Positions 8,503-19,200 are shown, counted from the first letter of the stretch. The stretch: 64,000 nt of DNA from JAGXSE01 sp040757295 (GCA_040757295.1 JBFLXH010000006.1:1-64000), one strand, 5' to 3'. Numbers and translations are program-made. Notes: generated by a model not told the origin, from the letters alone.

Positions 8503-11500
8503 GACCCCTTAAACTTACGATGAAAGCCTTTGGGCCTTACGCCGGGACCCAGGTTCTGGACTTCGGCCATCTGCAAAACCGCACTTTTTTTCTCATCCAT
8601 GGGCCGACTGGGTCCGGCAAAACCACTATTCTGGATGCCATGTGTTTTGCCCTTTACGGGGATACCAGCGGCGCAGAAAGAGATGGCAGGCAAATGCGGA
8701 GCCACCATGCCGACATTTCCGCAGCTACGGAAGTAATCTTCGACTTTGTGCTCGGTAACGATACTTATCGAATCAGGCGCTGCCCCGAGCAGGAACGCCC
8801 CAAAAGCCGCGGTGAAGGAATAACAACTCTAAAGGCAGATGCCACCTTGTGGAAAAGGACCGGCCTCCCTGGTGACGGAGAAGGGGGTGTTGTCCTGCAA
8901 ACAGGCTGGAGCAAGGTTACTGAAGCAATAGAAAAACTTCTTGGATTTAAAAGCAGCCAGTTTCGCCAAGTTGTAATGCTGCCTCAGGGCGAGTTTCGCA
9001 AACTGCTGACAGCTGATTCCAAAGACCGGCAGGTGATCTTGGAGACTCTTTTCAAAACAGAGTATTTCCGGCGGGTTGAGGAGGCCTTAAAAGATTCAGC
9101 TAAAAAGCTAAGGGAGTCCATTGAAAAGGTTTCAGCTCAAAGAACCTGGGTCTTGCAGGAAGCCAGGGCTGAAACTGAAGAAGATTTAAAAGAGCGCTAC
9201 AAAACTAACAAAGAACAGTTTATGGCAATAGCGAAAGCAGTGGAGGAAAGCCGCCAGACGGTAAAGAAGGCCAGGGAGAAACTGGCAGCCGGCCAGCAGA
9301 CTCAGGAGAAGCTAAAAGAGAAAAGGGATGCTGAAACTGCTCTGGTAGAACAGGCCGCAAGGATGGCAGAAATTGATGTAAAGCGATCCGCCGTGGCTAA
9401 AGGCCGCCAGGCAGCCGCTCTCCTGGATGCGGAAACCTCCATGCTGTCCAGGCGTAAGGAAGCAGATGACGCCTTAAGGTACCTGGAGGCGAAAAAGAAA
9501 CAGGCGGCAACTGCAGTAAAGATAAAGGAAAAAGCCGACCAACATCTGGATCGGGTAAAGGAAAGAGAACCCGAACGGGAGGCTGCCCGCATAAAGCTGG
9601 CTAAATTGGAGGAACTGACGGGGAAGGTAACGGACTTAACTTTGGCTGCCAAGGAAGCAGCCAGCCAGGCCCAAAAGGTAAAACTTGCGGAGATTAGCCA
9701 AACAAAGGCCAAAGAAAACCTAACCAGCATCCAAAACTATATTGCCCAGAGATCGACAGATCGGGACAAGGCATTGGAACATGCGGCCCAGGCAGCCAAG
9801 CTGGAAGCTGAATTGAAGGAGGCCGAGCAGACCTTTAAAAAGCGCGGAAATCTAGAGTTGGCCTGGAAGGAATTAAAGGGTATCCGGCAGCAGCTAGCCT
9901 TGGCGCAGGAAAAGCTCAAGGCGGCTGAAAATGATTACCACCAAGTCAGAGAGGAACATGCTCTTTTACAAGATGCGTGGTACAAAGGTCAGGCTGCCAT
10001 TCTAGCCAAAAAATTGTCTGCAGGCTTTCCTTGCCCAGTCTGCGGTTCCCTGGATCACCCCTCGCCGGCATTAAGCGAGGCCAGGCTTCCTTCAGAAGAG
10101 GACTTAAAAGCTAAAGAAATGGTTGTCAAAGAGCTGGAAACTGCCCGAGAGGAGGCAAGGAAAAAAGCTGTTGAAATAACTGCCATAGCAGCGGCTTGGC
10201 AGAGCAAAGCCGAGGACCTGGAACAGGAGTTGGGGGAAAAAGCAACATCCTCTTTGGAAGAACTGCAAAAGACTCTCCAGGAGTCTCAAAGACGATGGAA
10301 AGCAGCCAGTCAGGCTCTGACAGATTACCCTGCCCTCAATGCAGAACTGGAAGAACTGAGAGAAAAGGAAAAAAGTGCTAAGGAACAGGTTGAAGCCTGT
10401 ATCAGCGTCCTGCAAACGGCCCTGGCAGGTCTGGAGGCTGCCCGGGCTACAGTTAAGGAGAGGGAATTGCAGGTCCCGGAAAACTTGCGGGACCCGGCTG
10501 CCTTACTGCAAGCCCAACAAAAGGCGAGGACGGAACGGGATAGGTTAGTTGCCGAGTTTGAACAGGCCAGAATGGCAGCAGAAGAGGCAGCCCATGGGTT
10601 GGCCAAAGCCGAAAGCGCTGTGGCTGAAGCCAATGAAGCCTATGAATTGGCTAATAAACGGGCTCTTAAAGAGGAACAAGCCTTCCAAGAACGCTTAATT
10701 GCAGCAGGGTTTCCAAGACAGGAGGATTATCAGGCTGCCAAGAGAAGCCCACAAGACTTGCAGTTGTTGGAGAGCCTGATTAGGGAATATGATGAAAACC
10801 TGAAGGCAGCCCGGGATCGGCTGGACAGGGCAGCTCAAAGAGCCCAGGGATTAACAGAGCCGGATATTGAGCAACTTGCCGGGGCCCTTGCAGAAGCCGA
10901 AACAGTGCTTGATAACCTGGTATCCCGGGGCGCAGAGCTGCAGGCCAAGACAAAACAGGAAGAAGAATGGCTGAAGAAGCTGGGCGAGCTCAGCCAACAA
11001 CTCCAGGATCTGGAGGGAAATTATGCCGTATTAGGCCATGTCTCAGATGTGGCTAACGGTAAAAACCAGTATGGGATCACCTTCCAACGATTTGTCCTGG
11101 GAGCTTTACTGGACGATGTTTGTATTGCGGCAACCGAGCGGTTGAAGCTGATGAGCCGGGGGCGCTACCACCTCCAGCGCACCATGGACCGGGCCCGCAA
11201 AAACTCAGCCGGAGGTTTGGAATTGGAAGTCTTTGATGCCTACACCGGCCTTGCTCGGCCTGTAACGACCCTGTCCGGCGGCGAAACTTTCCTGGCCTCC
11301 CTTTCTCTTGCTCTTGGCTTGGCTGATGTAGTGCAGGCCTATTCCGGGGGGATTTACCTGGACACCATCTTCGTTGACGAGGGATTTGGCACCCTTGACC
11401 CCGAATCCCTTGATTTCGCAATAAAAACTCTCATTGACCTGCAAAAAGACGGGCGGCTGGTGGGCATAATCTCTCATGTCCCCGAACTGAAAGAGCGCAT

Positions 11501-11564
11501 CGATGCCAGGCTGGAAGTGCGCCCTACTGACCGGGGCAGCGCTGCAGGTTTTGTATTGTCGTAG
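8499..11564 (+). CDS. sbcC: Nuclease SbcCD subunit C
   Basis: A 1021-residue SMC-like ATPase. The Walker A loop (GPTGSGKTT) is near residue 35. Two long coiled coils flank the zinc hook CPVCG at about residue 511. The ABC signature LSGGETF and the Walker B segment FVDEGFG lie at the C-terminal end. The length is normal for SbcC. The start overlaps the sbcD stop (ATGA). SbcC provides ATP-driven conformational control and tethering for the SbcD nuclease. Confidence 0.95.
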   Translation: MRPLKLTMKAFGPYAGTQVLDFGHLQNRTFFLIHGPTGSGKTTILDAMCFALYGDTSGAERDGRQMRSHHADISAATEVIFDFVLGNDTYRIRRCPEQERPKSRGEGITTLKADATLWKRTGLPGDGEGGVVLQTGWSKVTEAIEKLLGFKSSQFRQVVMLPQGEFRKLLTADSKDRQVILETLFKTEYFRRVEEALKDSAKKLRESIEKVSAQRTWVLQEARAETEEDLKERYKTNKEQFMAIAKAVEESRQTVKKAREKLAAGQQTQEKLKEKRDAETALVEQAARMAEIDVKRSAVAKGRQAAALLDAETSMLSRRKEADDALRYLEAKKKQAATAVKIKEKADQHLDRVKEREPEREAARIKLAKLEELTGKVTDLTLAAKEAASQAQKVKLAEISQTKAKENLTSIQNYIAQRSTDRDKALEHAAQAAKLEAELKEAEQTFKKRGNLELAWKELKGIRQQLALAQEKLKAAENDYHQVREEHALLQDAWYKGQAAILAKKLSAGFPCPVCGSLDHPSPALSEARLPSEEDLKAKEMVVKELETAREEARKKAVEITAIAAAWQSKAEDLEQELGEKATSSLEELQKTLQESQRRWKAASQALTDYPALNAELEELREKEKSAKEQVEACISVLQTALAGLEAARATVKERELQVPENLRDPAALLQAQQKARTERDRLVAEFEQARMAAEEAAHGLAKAESAVAEANEAYELANKRALKEEQAFQERLIAAGFPRQEDYQAAKRSPQDLQLLESLIREYDENLKAARDRLDRAAQRAQGLTEPDIEQLAGALAEAETVLDNLVSRGAELQAKTKQEEEWLKKLGELSQQLQDLEGNYAVLGHVSDVANGKNQYGITFQRFVLGALLDDVCIAATERLKLMSRGRYHLQRTMDRARKNSAGGLELEVFDAYTGLARPVTTLSGGETFLASLSLALGLADVVQAYSGGIYLDTIFVDEGFGTLDPESLDFAIKTLIDLQKDGRLVGIISHVPELKERIDARLEVRPTDRGSAAGFVLS

Positions 11565-11667
11565 TGGTCTCGGGTAGGTTTTGGTACCCTGATCGGTTTC
11601 TTGGGGGGAACCCTACTTAAGCTGGGTATTGCCGCTGTTATGATCACCCACTTCTTTTTTACGATTG

Positions 11668-12318
11668 CTACTCGCATGTAATCCTTTTGCCGAACAGGCC
11701 CACTAATGCCAGTCCGGCAATAAATCCTCCGACATGGGCCCACCAGGCTACGGTAATATTCATTCCGATAGACGCTACCCCGGAAAAAACCTGCAATACA
11801 AACCAGAGGCTGAGAAAGATTATCGCAGGGACTTCCGCCAGGGTTAAGAAGAAAAAGGCCGGAACTAAAGCAATCACCCTAGCCCGGGGACAGCTGATCA
11901 GGTAGGCCCCCAGCACACCGGCAACTGCCCCGCTGGCGCCAATGATGGGCACCGGGCTGGCAGGGTCAGCGAGGACCTGGGTTATTCCTGCCAAGCTCCC
12001 TACCAACAAGTAAAATGCCAGGTATTTGGCGTGGCCCAACCTGTCTTCGATGTTATCCCCGAAAACCCAGAGGTAAAGCATGTTGCCGCCGATATGAAGC
12101 CATCCGCCGTGCAGGAATTGATAGGAAACCAGGGGTATTAAACCTGGCAGGGAGGCGTTAAACTGGGCTGGGACCAGACCGTAGGCATGGGCGAATAGTC
12201 GCAGCTCCTGTTCGGTAAGCATTAATTGAACTGCGAAGATAAAAACATTAAACAAGATCAGGCTGATGTTAATATAGGGAAATAACCGGGTTTTTGGCGT
12301 GTCTTTCAATGGAATCAC
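11668..12318 (-). CDS. Rhomboid-family intramembrane serine protease
   Basis: A 216-residue membrane protein with the rhomboid active site: Ser129 in GASG, His195 in the last helix (WWAHVGG), and the HIGGNM helix with the supporting Asn near residue 79. Six or seven membrane segments are visible. Rhomboids cut transmembrane substrates within the bilayer. The start is GTG 12318, with GAGGAG about 10 nt upstream. It lies alone between sbcC (convergent) and a divergent flavoenzyme operon. The substrate is unknown. Confidence 0.92.
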   Translation of the reverse strand: MIPLKDTPKTRLFPYINISLILFNVFIFAVQLMLTEQELRLFAHAYGLVPAQFNASLPGLIPLVSYQFLHGGWLHIGGNMLYLWVFGDNIEDRLGHAKYLAFYLLVGSLAGITQVLADPASPVPIIGASGAVAGVLGAYLISCPRARVIALVPAFFFLTLAEVPAIIFLSLWFVLQVFSGVASIGMNITVAWWAHVGGFIAGLALVGLFGKRITCE

Positions 12319-12549
12319 CTTGTCTCAACTCCTCAGGAAGAATAGCATTCCCGCTACAAAAGACAGTATTGCTTGCTTCTGCCTTAACTTATACTCTTTA
12401 TACTATATTGATTTCTCTTTATCCTTGTAAACAAAAAACATTTATTACATGCCTGGAGCACGATTTGTGATGTATAATGAAGAAAATCCGGCGAAGGGAA
12501 TTTTTCAAACCACAAGTTGGAGGCGAAGCGGTATAAAGGCGGTGGTGTC

Positions 12550-14223
12550 GTGCAGGTATTGAATTTCGACGTGGTCTGTATAGGCGGGGGAGGTGCCGCA
12601 GTTGCAGCGGCGGTAACTGCGGCACGGAAAGCTAAGGTAGCCCTGATCAGCAAAGAACCTGTAGGCTATGGAGATACACGGCTGGCCATGGGGGCAACCG
12701 CCCATCCCTGCTTGGCGCCTGGTGATGCCCCGGAGATCTTTTATGAAGACCTGCTCGCCGGGGGAGAACAAATAAATGACACCGTTCTAGCCAGGTTGAT
12801 AGTGAAGGAAGCCCCGGTGGCTGTTGATATGTTGGAAAACTTTGGCTGTCTTTTTAAGCGAGATGCCGGCGGCGGGTTCGGCCCATCAGTTGTTTTGCGT
12901 CCCGGAGGACACTCTTTTCCCAGGGCAGTTACTACCCCAGGAAAGGGTGTGGCCATTGGCGGGGCTTTAAGAGCTGCTTTAGCCAGGGCCGGGGTGGCAG
13001 TAATTGAGGAAGCGGCAGTTTATAGATTACTGGTTAACCAACAGCGAATTGCCGGTGTGGTTTGTTATTGCCTCCGTACCGGTGAAATAGCGTTGATAAA
13101 ATGCAAAGCCATTGTTCTTGCCGCGGGAGGCGGGGGATGGCTTTATTATCCCCAAACCGACTGCAGCCGGGGGACTACCGGTGATGCTTACTCCCTGGCT
13201 TACAGGGCAGGGGCTGAGCTGGTAGACATGGAACAGGTCCAGTTTATCCCCTTTGCACTTACCCATCCTTCTTCAATGCGGGGTATTTTTCTAGGAGAAC
13301 CAAGTTTGGCGGGTCCGGCTGGAGTTCTGTTGGATAAATCAGGGCAGTTAGTGTTAAAACACATCAATACAATGACCAGGGCCCAGGTCACCCGGGCAAT
13401 TGTAGAGGCGTTGGTTCAGGGGAGAGGAACGGAGCGCGGAGGCCTCTTCCTTGACCTGTCAGCTAATTTACAGACAGAAAAAGGCCGGCAGGCGTGGGCA
13501 GATATGGGGCAGAATGGTCAGTTGGAAGCTGTTAGAATGGCATATGGAGATAAGGCTTATCATTGGGAGGAACCCTGGGAGGTGGCGCCAACGGCCCACT
13601 ATTTTATGGGCGGAATAAAGGTTAACCGTTACTGTGAGAGCTCAATTAAAGGACTGTTTGCTGCCGGGCAAAGCCAGGGCGGTGTTCATGGCGCTAACCG
13701 GCTGGGTTCTGTTTCCCTGGCCGAGCTGTTTGTGTTTGGCCGGATTGCCGGGGAGGCAGCTGCCTTTTCTGCCAGGGAGGCAGGCGAAATAGACATGCCG
13801 GAGAATGGAGAAGAGATCATACGAGGGTTAACGGGCTTTTTTGGTGCAAGAGGTACCTACCGTCCTCTGCAGCTGCAGCGGGAGCTGCAGCAGACCATGG
13901 TTGAATGGGCCGGCCCCGGAAGGACAGCCCAAAGCTTAAGGGCTGCCTTGGACCGGATATCCTTGATTGAAAATTTGAGCAAAGACCTTACCCTTGCCCC
14001 TCACAGGGAATATAACCTGGAAGTGCTGGAGGCAATCGAACTGGAGCATATGCTGGTGACGGCTAGGGCAGTGGTTGAGAGCGCAATGGTGCGCCAAGAA
14101 AGCCGGGGAGCTCATATTCGCTTGGATTATCCCAAGACCGACAATAAATACTTGGGTAATGTAGTGACAGTTCAGGTTAACGGGCAGATGGAGGTTCGCT
14201 TTCTGGGGGTGACCAAGGTATGA
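12550..14223 (+). CDS. FAD-dependent fumarate reductase/succinate dehydrogenase-like flavoprotein
   Basis: The protein opens with a Rossmann FAD motif (GGGGAAVAAA) and has the fumarate-reductase-type capping domain. It carries HYFMGGI and the GANRLGS..AELFVFG..AG signature of the SdhA/FrdA/NadB superfamily. The region where SdhA carries its FAD-linking His reads GDTRLAMGATAH instead, so covalent FAD is doubtful. GTG 12550 follows AAGGCGGTGG. A TTG at 12517 would add 11 poorly conserved residues. It overlaps the next gene, an Fe-S subunit, by ATGA. No membrane anchor gene is present, so a soluble two-subunit enzyme (fumarate reductase or a related ene-reductase) is likely. Confidence 0.85.
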   Translation: MQVLNFDVVCIGGGGAAVAAAVTAARKAKVALISKEPVGYGDTRLAMGATAHPCLAPGDAPEIFYEDLLAGGEQINDTVLARLIVKEAPVAVDMLENFGCLFKRDAGGGFGPSVVLRPGGHSFPRAVTTPGKGVAIGGALRAALARAGVAVIEEAAVYRLLVNQQRIAGVVCYCLRTGEIALIKCKAIVLAAGGGGWLYYPQTDCSRGTTGDAYSLAYRAGAELVDMEQVQFIPFALTHPSSMRGIFLGEPSLAGPAGVLLDKSGQLVLKHINTMTRAQVTRAIVEALVQGRGTERGGLFLDLSANLQTEKGRQAWADMGQNGQLEAVRMAYGDKAYHWEEPWEVAPTAHYFMGGIKVNRYCESSIKGLFAAGQSQGGVHGANRLGSVSLAELFVFGRIAGEAAAFSAREAGEIDMPENGEEIIRGLTGFFGARGTYRPLQLQRELQQTMVEWAGPGRTAQSLRAALDRISLIENLSKDLTLAPHREYNLEVLEAIELEHMLVTARAVVESAMVRQESRGAHIRLDYPKTDNKYLGNVVTVQVNGQMEVRFLGVTKV

Positions 14224-14888
14224 ACGAAAAGAACCCAAAAGATGCTGCCCTAAAAATCTCCCGCTGGGAGCCAGGCAAAAGGGAAAATCCATTTTTACAA
14301 GAGTATATAGTACCATGGGAAAAAGGGCTGACAGTATTGGCAGCTTTAATCTGGATTAGAGAAAACCTGGATCCCTCTTTAAGCTTTCGCTTCAGCTGCC
14401 GCTTTAAGCACTGCGGGCTTTGCGCCATGGAGATTAATGGAAAACCTAGGCTGGCTTGTTTGACCAAAGTAAGTAAGGATACAGTGATCAAACCCCTGCC
14501 TAAATTACCGGTTATCCGCGACCTGGTAGTGGACAGGCAGCCTCTATTTGATTTATTGAGCAAAAATAAGCTGTATATCCCTGAAAATGCTCCCGGCGGC
14601 AGGGATTATGTGGTAATAGATTCTGTAGACAGGCAGCGGCTCAGTGCTTGTATCGACTGCCTGGCCTGTGTTTCTTCTTGCCCGCATTTTTCCGCTGAGG
14701 AAAATTTCGGGGGACCCTACCTGTTTGTCAAGCTAGCCCAGCTTCATTTGGACAAAAGGGATAACCACGACCGGCGCCTGCAGGCAAGGGAACTGGGGAT
14801 CAAGCGCTGTCAGGATTGCCGTTCCTGCCGGTGCATCAACGGTCTTTCCATATACCAGGATGCATTGATTCCTCTTTTAGGACTGTAA
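14220..14888 (+). CDS. SdhB/FrdB-like iron-sulfur subunit
   Basis: A 222-residue partner of the upstream flavoprotein. The plant-type 2Fe-2S ligands are Cys60, Cys65, Cys68 and Cys80. A 4Fe-4S motif follows (Cys144, 147, 150, 154-Pro). The third cluster region is unusual: Cys197, 200, 203 and 205 with x2-x2-x1 spacing and no CP, unlike the 3Fe-4S or 4Fe-4S motif of typical SdhB. It passes electrons between the flavin and an unknown carrier. The start overlaps the flavoprotein stop, so the two are cotranslated. Confidence 0.85.
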   Translation: MNEKNPKDAALKISRWEPGKRENPFLQEYIVPWEKGLTVLAALIWIRENLDPSLSFRFSCRFKHCGLCAMEINGKPRLACLTKVSKDTVIKPLPKLPVIRDLVVDRQPLFDLLSKNKLYIPENAPGGRDYVVIDSVDRQRLSACIDCLACVSSCPHFSAEENFGGPYLFVKLAQLHLDKRDNHDRRLQARELGIKRCQDCRSCRCINGLSIYQDALIPLLGL

Positions 14889-14929
14889 TTGAATTATGGG
14901 AAATTAAGGTGGGACGGGGAGGTGGGGAA

Positions 14930-15736
14930 ATGAATAAAGAGCGCGAGTACTGGAATGTGCCACTTACTCCCGAACAAAGAGAAGATTTGGGGTTAGACGA
15001 AAACCAGGATTTAAATGAGCTGCCAGAGGGAGAACCGGAGCACGAACAGCCTCATGGCAAAAAAACCGCTCTAAAACTGATCAGTTTTTTTACTTTTTTG
15101 GCCTTTATAATTATTATGGCTGGGGGCTGGTTCCAGGCCTTAAATCTACCTCCTCTGGGTTTTATATTTAAGTCAAGGGACTTGGCCCGCAGTCCTTGGA
15201 TCCAAGAATTGCAGCAGGGGGTGGTGGTGATTGAAACGGCAGGTAGCAAGGGCACAGGTTTTAATATTGAACCTTCAGGCTTAATCGTTACCAATCACCA
15301 TGTAATAAAAGACGCCAAGGCTGTGTTTGTGAGGTTCTCCAGCGGGGGCCTTTATAAAGGGACAGAATGGGTGAGCTATCCCGAGGTTGACTTAGCGGTG
15401 ATCACTATTGAAGGCCAGAATTTACCTATGCTGAATTTAGATCACGAGGGGGCTTTGACCTCAGGGGAAGAAGTCCTGGTCATTGGCAACCCCCTTGGTT
15501 TTCCCCAAGTGGTTGCAAAAGGAAAGTTCTTAGGTTTAACGCCGTTAAAGGGCTGGGAAGAATCAGTAATGGTGATTAGAGGGCCGATCCACAAGGGCAG
15601 CAGCGGCAGTCCGGTCATTAACCGGGAAGGACGGGTAGCCGGGGTGATTTTTGGGACATTGGAACTTTCTAATAATAAAGGAGGAGAGACAATAGGCCTG
15701 GCAGTACCGGTTAAAAGCCTGCCCTTGATGAGGTGA
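14930..15736 (+). CDS. Membrane-anchored trypsin-like (HtrA-type, S1C) protease without PDZ
   Basis: A 268-residue protein. Residues 1-44 are a charged cytosolic stretch, 46-68 a membrane helix, and 90-268 a chymotrypsin-fold protease with His124 (TNHHV), Asp154 (VDLAV) and Ser225 (GSSGSP). No PDZ domain follows, unlike DegP/HtrA. It should face outward and degrade misfolded envelope proteins or cut a specific target. ATG 14930 has GGGGAGGTGG upstream. A strong terminator closes the unit at 15798. Confidence 0.85.
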   Translation: MNKEREYWNVPLTPEQREDLGLDENQDLNELPEGEPEHEQPHGKKTALKLISFFTFLAFIIIMAGGWFQALNLPPLGFIFKSRDLARSPWIQELQQGVVVIETAGSKGTGFNIEPSGLIVTNHHVIKDAKAVFVRFSSGGLYKGTEWVSYPEVDLAVITIEGQNLPMLNLDHEGALTSGEEVLVIGNPLGFPQVVAKGKFLGLTPLKGWEESVMVIRGPIHKGSSGSPVINREGRVAGVIFGTLELSNNKGGETIGLAVPVKSLPLMR

Positions 15737-15797
15737 TAAGATGTGCGAGTTTTGTACCCAGCAAAACTGGCAACCATAAATAATCTTTCGCTAGTGG

Positions 15798-15830
15798 AGA
15801 GCAGGTGGGGCACCTGCTCTTTTTCTTTTA
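15798..15830 (+). terminator. Intrinsic terminator after the HtrA-like gene
   Basis: A perfect 10-bp stem (15798-15807 with 15811-15820) has a GGG loop and is followed by TTTTCTTTTA. Confidence 0.92.
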
Positions 15831-15844
15831 TTAAACGTTACTAT

Positions 15845-15884
15845 TTCAGACCCCCACGCCGCTTATCGCGGCACCATCAGAGGG
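15845..15884 (-). repeat. Family C 40-bp repeat with GCCGC/GCGGC palindrome
   Basis: This 40-bp sequence is found again, inverted and identical as far as I can align it, at 36327-36366. Its core is a perfect GCCGC-TTATC-GCGGC hairpin. Here it abuts a family A fragment (15885-15903) and then two family B copies. Confidence 0.7.
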
Positions 15885-15904
15885 AAGGCGTAGCCGCTCT
15901 TAAA

Positions 15905-16006
15905 ATGAGCCAGGCCACAAATTATACATTAATTTAACGTGGCCTGAAAGCGAATTTCATGCCCGGCTTCATTGGCTGTAATCAAATTTTATTCCTTGCC
16001 GGGCAT
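15905..16006 (-). repeat. Family B repeat, variant copy (B2)
   Basis: A minus-oriented B element with the same architecture as the others but paired substitutions. The outer stem is ATGCCCGGC/GCCGGGCAT, where other copies have ATACTCGGC/GCCGAGTAT. The inner stem AGGCCAC/GTGGCCT is retained. The loops also differ. Upstream it joins a family A fragment. Confidence 0.75.
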
Positions 16007-16009
16007 TTA

Positions 16010-16110
16010 ATGAGCCAGGCCAAAAATTATACATTAATTTAACGTGGCCTGAAAGCGAATTTCATGCCCGGCTTCATTATGATAATGCAATTTTACCCTT
16101 GCCGAGTATA
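16010..16110 (-). repeat. Family B repeat, tandem copy (B3)
   Basis: A second minus-oriented copy lies immediately after B2. One outer arm is of the B2 type (ATGCCCGGC) and the other of the common type (GCCGAGTAT), leaving one mismatch and one G-T. It looks like a chimera of the two variants. It runs directly into a family E flank. Confidence 0.7.
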
Positions 16111-16156
16111 TTTTCGCCGGTTCTCTCATTCTGACACCTGACTCATGAGTAGTTAC
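16111..16156 (+). repeat. Family E flank repeat
   Basis: This roughly 45-bp sequence, containing the near-tandem TGAC-CTGAC motifs and GCCGGTTCTCTCATTC, abuts the same end of a B element here, at 36171-36211 (inverted) and at 43672-43718. It does not code for protein. It may be an older element into which B inserted. Confidence 0.6.
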
Positions 16157-16294
16157 TATTAAACTTTTAATTCCCCCAAATGCAGGAAAAAGGTATATTT
16201 TTGCCGAAAAAATTTGTATTTATCAGTTATTTGGGAATTTTCCCTTTGTATGGTATGAGATTTGCCATGATAGGTCAAAAGAGGGAGGGTCTGA

Positions 16295-19200
16295 ATGAAC
16301 CTTAAAGAAAGAGGAAAGGCATTATTAATCGGCTTAGTATGTGGTTTCAGCTGGTTTCTTTATTGCTGCTTGGGTGCAGCCTTTGCTGAAGAAGTAATTG
16401 TGCCCGGCCTCTCTCTGGAGACTGCTTCATCCAATACCATTACAGGCAATGTTTTATCCAACGGGAACCCGGCAACCGCTCAGTATTATGTGGAACGGTC
16501 ATCCGATAGTTTTTTTAATACGGAAGTCGTCCCGGTCCAGGACTGGACAACTGCGACCGGCTTTACTGCTTCAGGACTGGTCCCTGGCACCACCTATTTC
16601 TTTAGGGTAAAAGCCAGGGATTTGGAGGGGAACGAAAGCGCATGGTCGCCGGTTGTTAGCAAAATAACTGTTCCGGCTGCTCCCACAGGAGTCAGCGCCA
16701 CAACAAATGATCCTTTTAAGGTAACGATATCTTGGACAAAAACTAAAGGGGCCACGGGATATATAGTTTTCCGGAACAATGTCTCAATTGCCACTCTGGG
16801 TGATGTCAATGTATATGAGGATTACTCAGCTTCTGCCCCGACGATTTCAGAAGGCACTGTCACGGCCTCTAAAGGGACTTATGCCGATTATGTTTCTTTA
16901 ACATTGACAGGTGCAAAAACCAATAACGGGTTTAATCACAGTTACCAGGTGGCGGCCTACAATGAATCGGGAAATGGCGCAAAAAGCGGCAATGTCTCTG
17001 GTTTCCGAAAGCCGGGACCGCTGCAGGTCCAGTGGATGCGTTCCCTAGGGGATAATTATTATAGCTTTGCTTATTTGGAAGGGGCGACTGGCAACTCCTT
17101 TTTGGACACCGGTGCGCCCATGTATGCTGTTTATCCGCCAAAGGCCATAACAGTCGAACATAAGGTAGGTACCCCGGACACCCTAATAATTTCTTTTTCC
17201 GGCGCATCAGTGACTGCTGGCGAAGGCAGGTACTACTATACTCAGCTTAGGGCTGACGGCGCTAATCCTATCTTAGTTTCTTCAATCCGGGATAGGGGTT
17301 ATCGCCATGATTCCATTGCAAACACTGAGGGCTTTGAGATTTTTTCTTCGGTTTCTGAAGCTGGCCCTTTCACCCCAATTGGCCTGTCTAGCGCCACTAG
17401 TTTTGAGGATAGTGGCCTTAGCCCTAATACCAGGTATTGGTACAAAGTCAGGGCCAAGTCTACGGCGGGTACCTGGTCTAACCTTTCTATGGCTGCCAGC
17501 AAGTTCACCTTTGCCGCCGTTCCGGGGATTAACTTGGGAGAAACCGGCATGACCGCAATTGCAGGGACTATTGCTGCAAACGGGAACCCCTCTGGAACTC
17601 AGTATTGTATAGAAATGGCTGCCGACCCGGATTTTCTATCTGGAGTAACCCAGGTGCAAAATTGGTCTTCCAGCACCAGTTATGTTGCTGCAGATTTGCA
17701 TCCCGGTACTACCTATTACTTTCGAGTTAAGGCCCGCAATGAAGATGGAGTGGAGACGGAGTGGTCAGCAGTCCAGGGCAAAACCACCCTCCCGGCTAAC
17801 CTTCCTCCAACTGTTGAATTGCTGACCGAAGATGGATCCTGTTTTTCTGCTGGTGTGGGTGAAGTAACCTTACGCTGGAGCTCTGACGATCCTGACGAGG
17901 AGGATTTCTTAACCCACACTGTCCTTATAAGACCCCCTGCGGCCTCAGATGTTATAGCTATCGTGCGCAGCAGCGGCCCAGGTGGCCAAAGCCACACTTT
18001 TGCCATCGAAGACAAGACCTTGTGGCCAGTAGGGGTGTATTATTGGTGGGTGACTACCGAGGAATCTAACGGCCTTATTACGACCTCCAGTGAACGGACC
18101 TTCCAAATCATCAACGACCCGCCGGAACAACCGGGTCCATTTAATGATTTTGGTAGCCTGTTTAAGGGTGGGAGTACTGTTTTCCTGAGCTGGGGCCTTT
18201 CCGGTGATCAAAACGGGGACCTTGTTAGATATGAGGTGGATTTCTATAACGGCAGCGCTTGGATTTCTGTGCGGGGCCTAGAAAATGAAGGTGCCCCTTT
18301 AGCCAACCTTTTATACTGTTTGCCGGAAAATAATACTGGCCAGGCCAAGTTTAGAGTTCGTGCTCATGAGGGGTCTGTCTATTCTCCTTATCGGGAAAGC
18401 CCTTCTTTTATTGTAGACAGTGAGCCGCCGACTGTTCCAACAATAATTCTAAAGGAAAACGGGAAGGACTATCACCCCGGAGCCTTGGCCGAGCAGCCGG
18501 TAACCTTTACATTGGGCGGTTCTGCTGATAACCTGACCGGTGTAATCTATCAGTACAGCCTCGATGCAGGAATTAACTGGATCTCCGGGGAAACCGGCGT
18601 GATTACAGCAGCTGGCCAGACACTCCTTTCTTTCCGGGCAGCAGATGGGGCTGGGAACCTTTCGGCTGAACAGCAAGCAGTAGTCCTAATTGAATATAAA
18701 ACGGAACCCGTAAGGCCGAGGAATGGTACCCGGACAGGCTCTAATCCTTCCCTTGTCGACATAAGGGTTGACGGTACTCGGGTAGAAGGAATTATTGACG
18801 CATATCAATATAAGACCATGGCGGAGAAAGACAGCCTGGGGGTAATCACCATTACAGCAGGAAAAGTATCCTTTTTCCTCCCATTAAGTGAGATTGATGT
18901 TCCTGCCCTGGCAGCTGAATTGGGAGCCTCTTCAGCCAAGGAATTAAAAATTCATGTCATTTGGCAGCAGTTAGACGAAGAAAGGGCCCATAATATCAAA
19001 GGAATGGTGGAGAATCTGGGAGGAAAACCTTTGGGCTTTTCAACGAATTTTACATTTATTCTGGCAGCGGACAATGGTAACAAAAAAGAAATTCAAGGTT
19101 TTAAGTCTTATGTTACCCGTCTCATAAAATTGGATACTGGGGTAGAGCCTCAGGGCTTGGCTGCTGTTTGGGTAAACCTTAAAACCAATGAGCTTATTCC

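Noticed and set aside
14816..14929. Upstream extension of the HtrA-like protease
   Set aside because: The extra 38 codons overlap the Fe-S subunit gene in another frame. ATG 14930 has a strong ribosome site.
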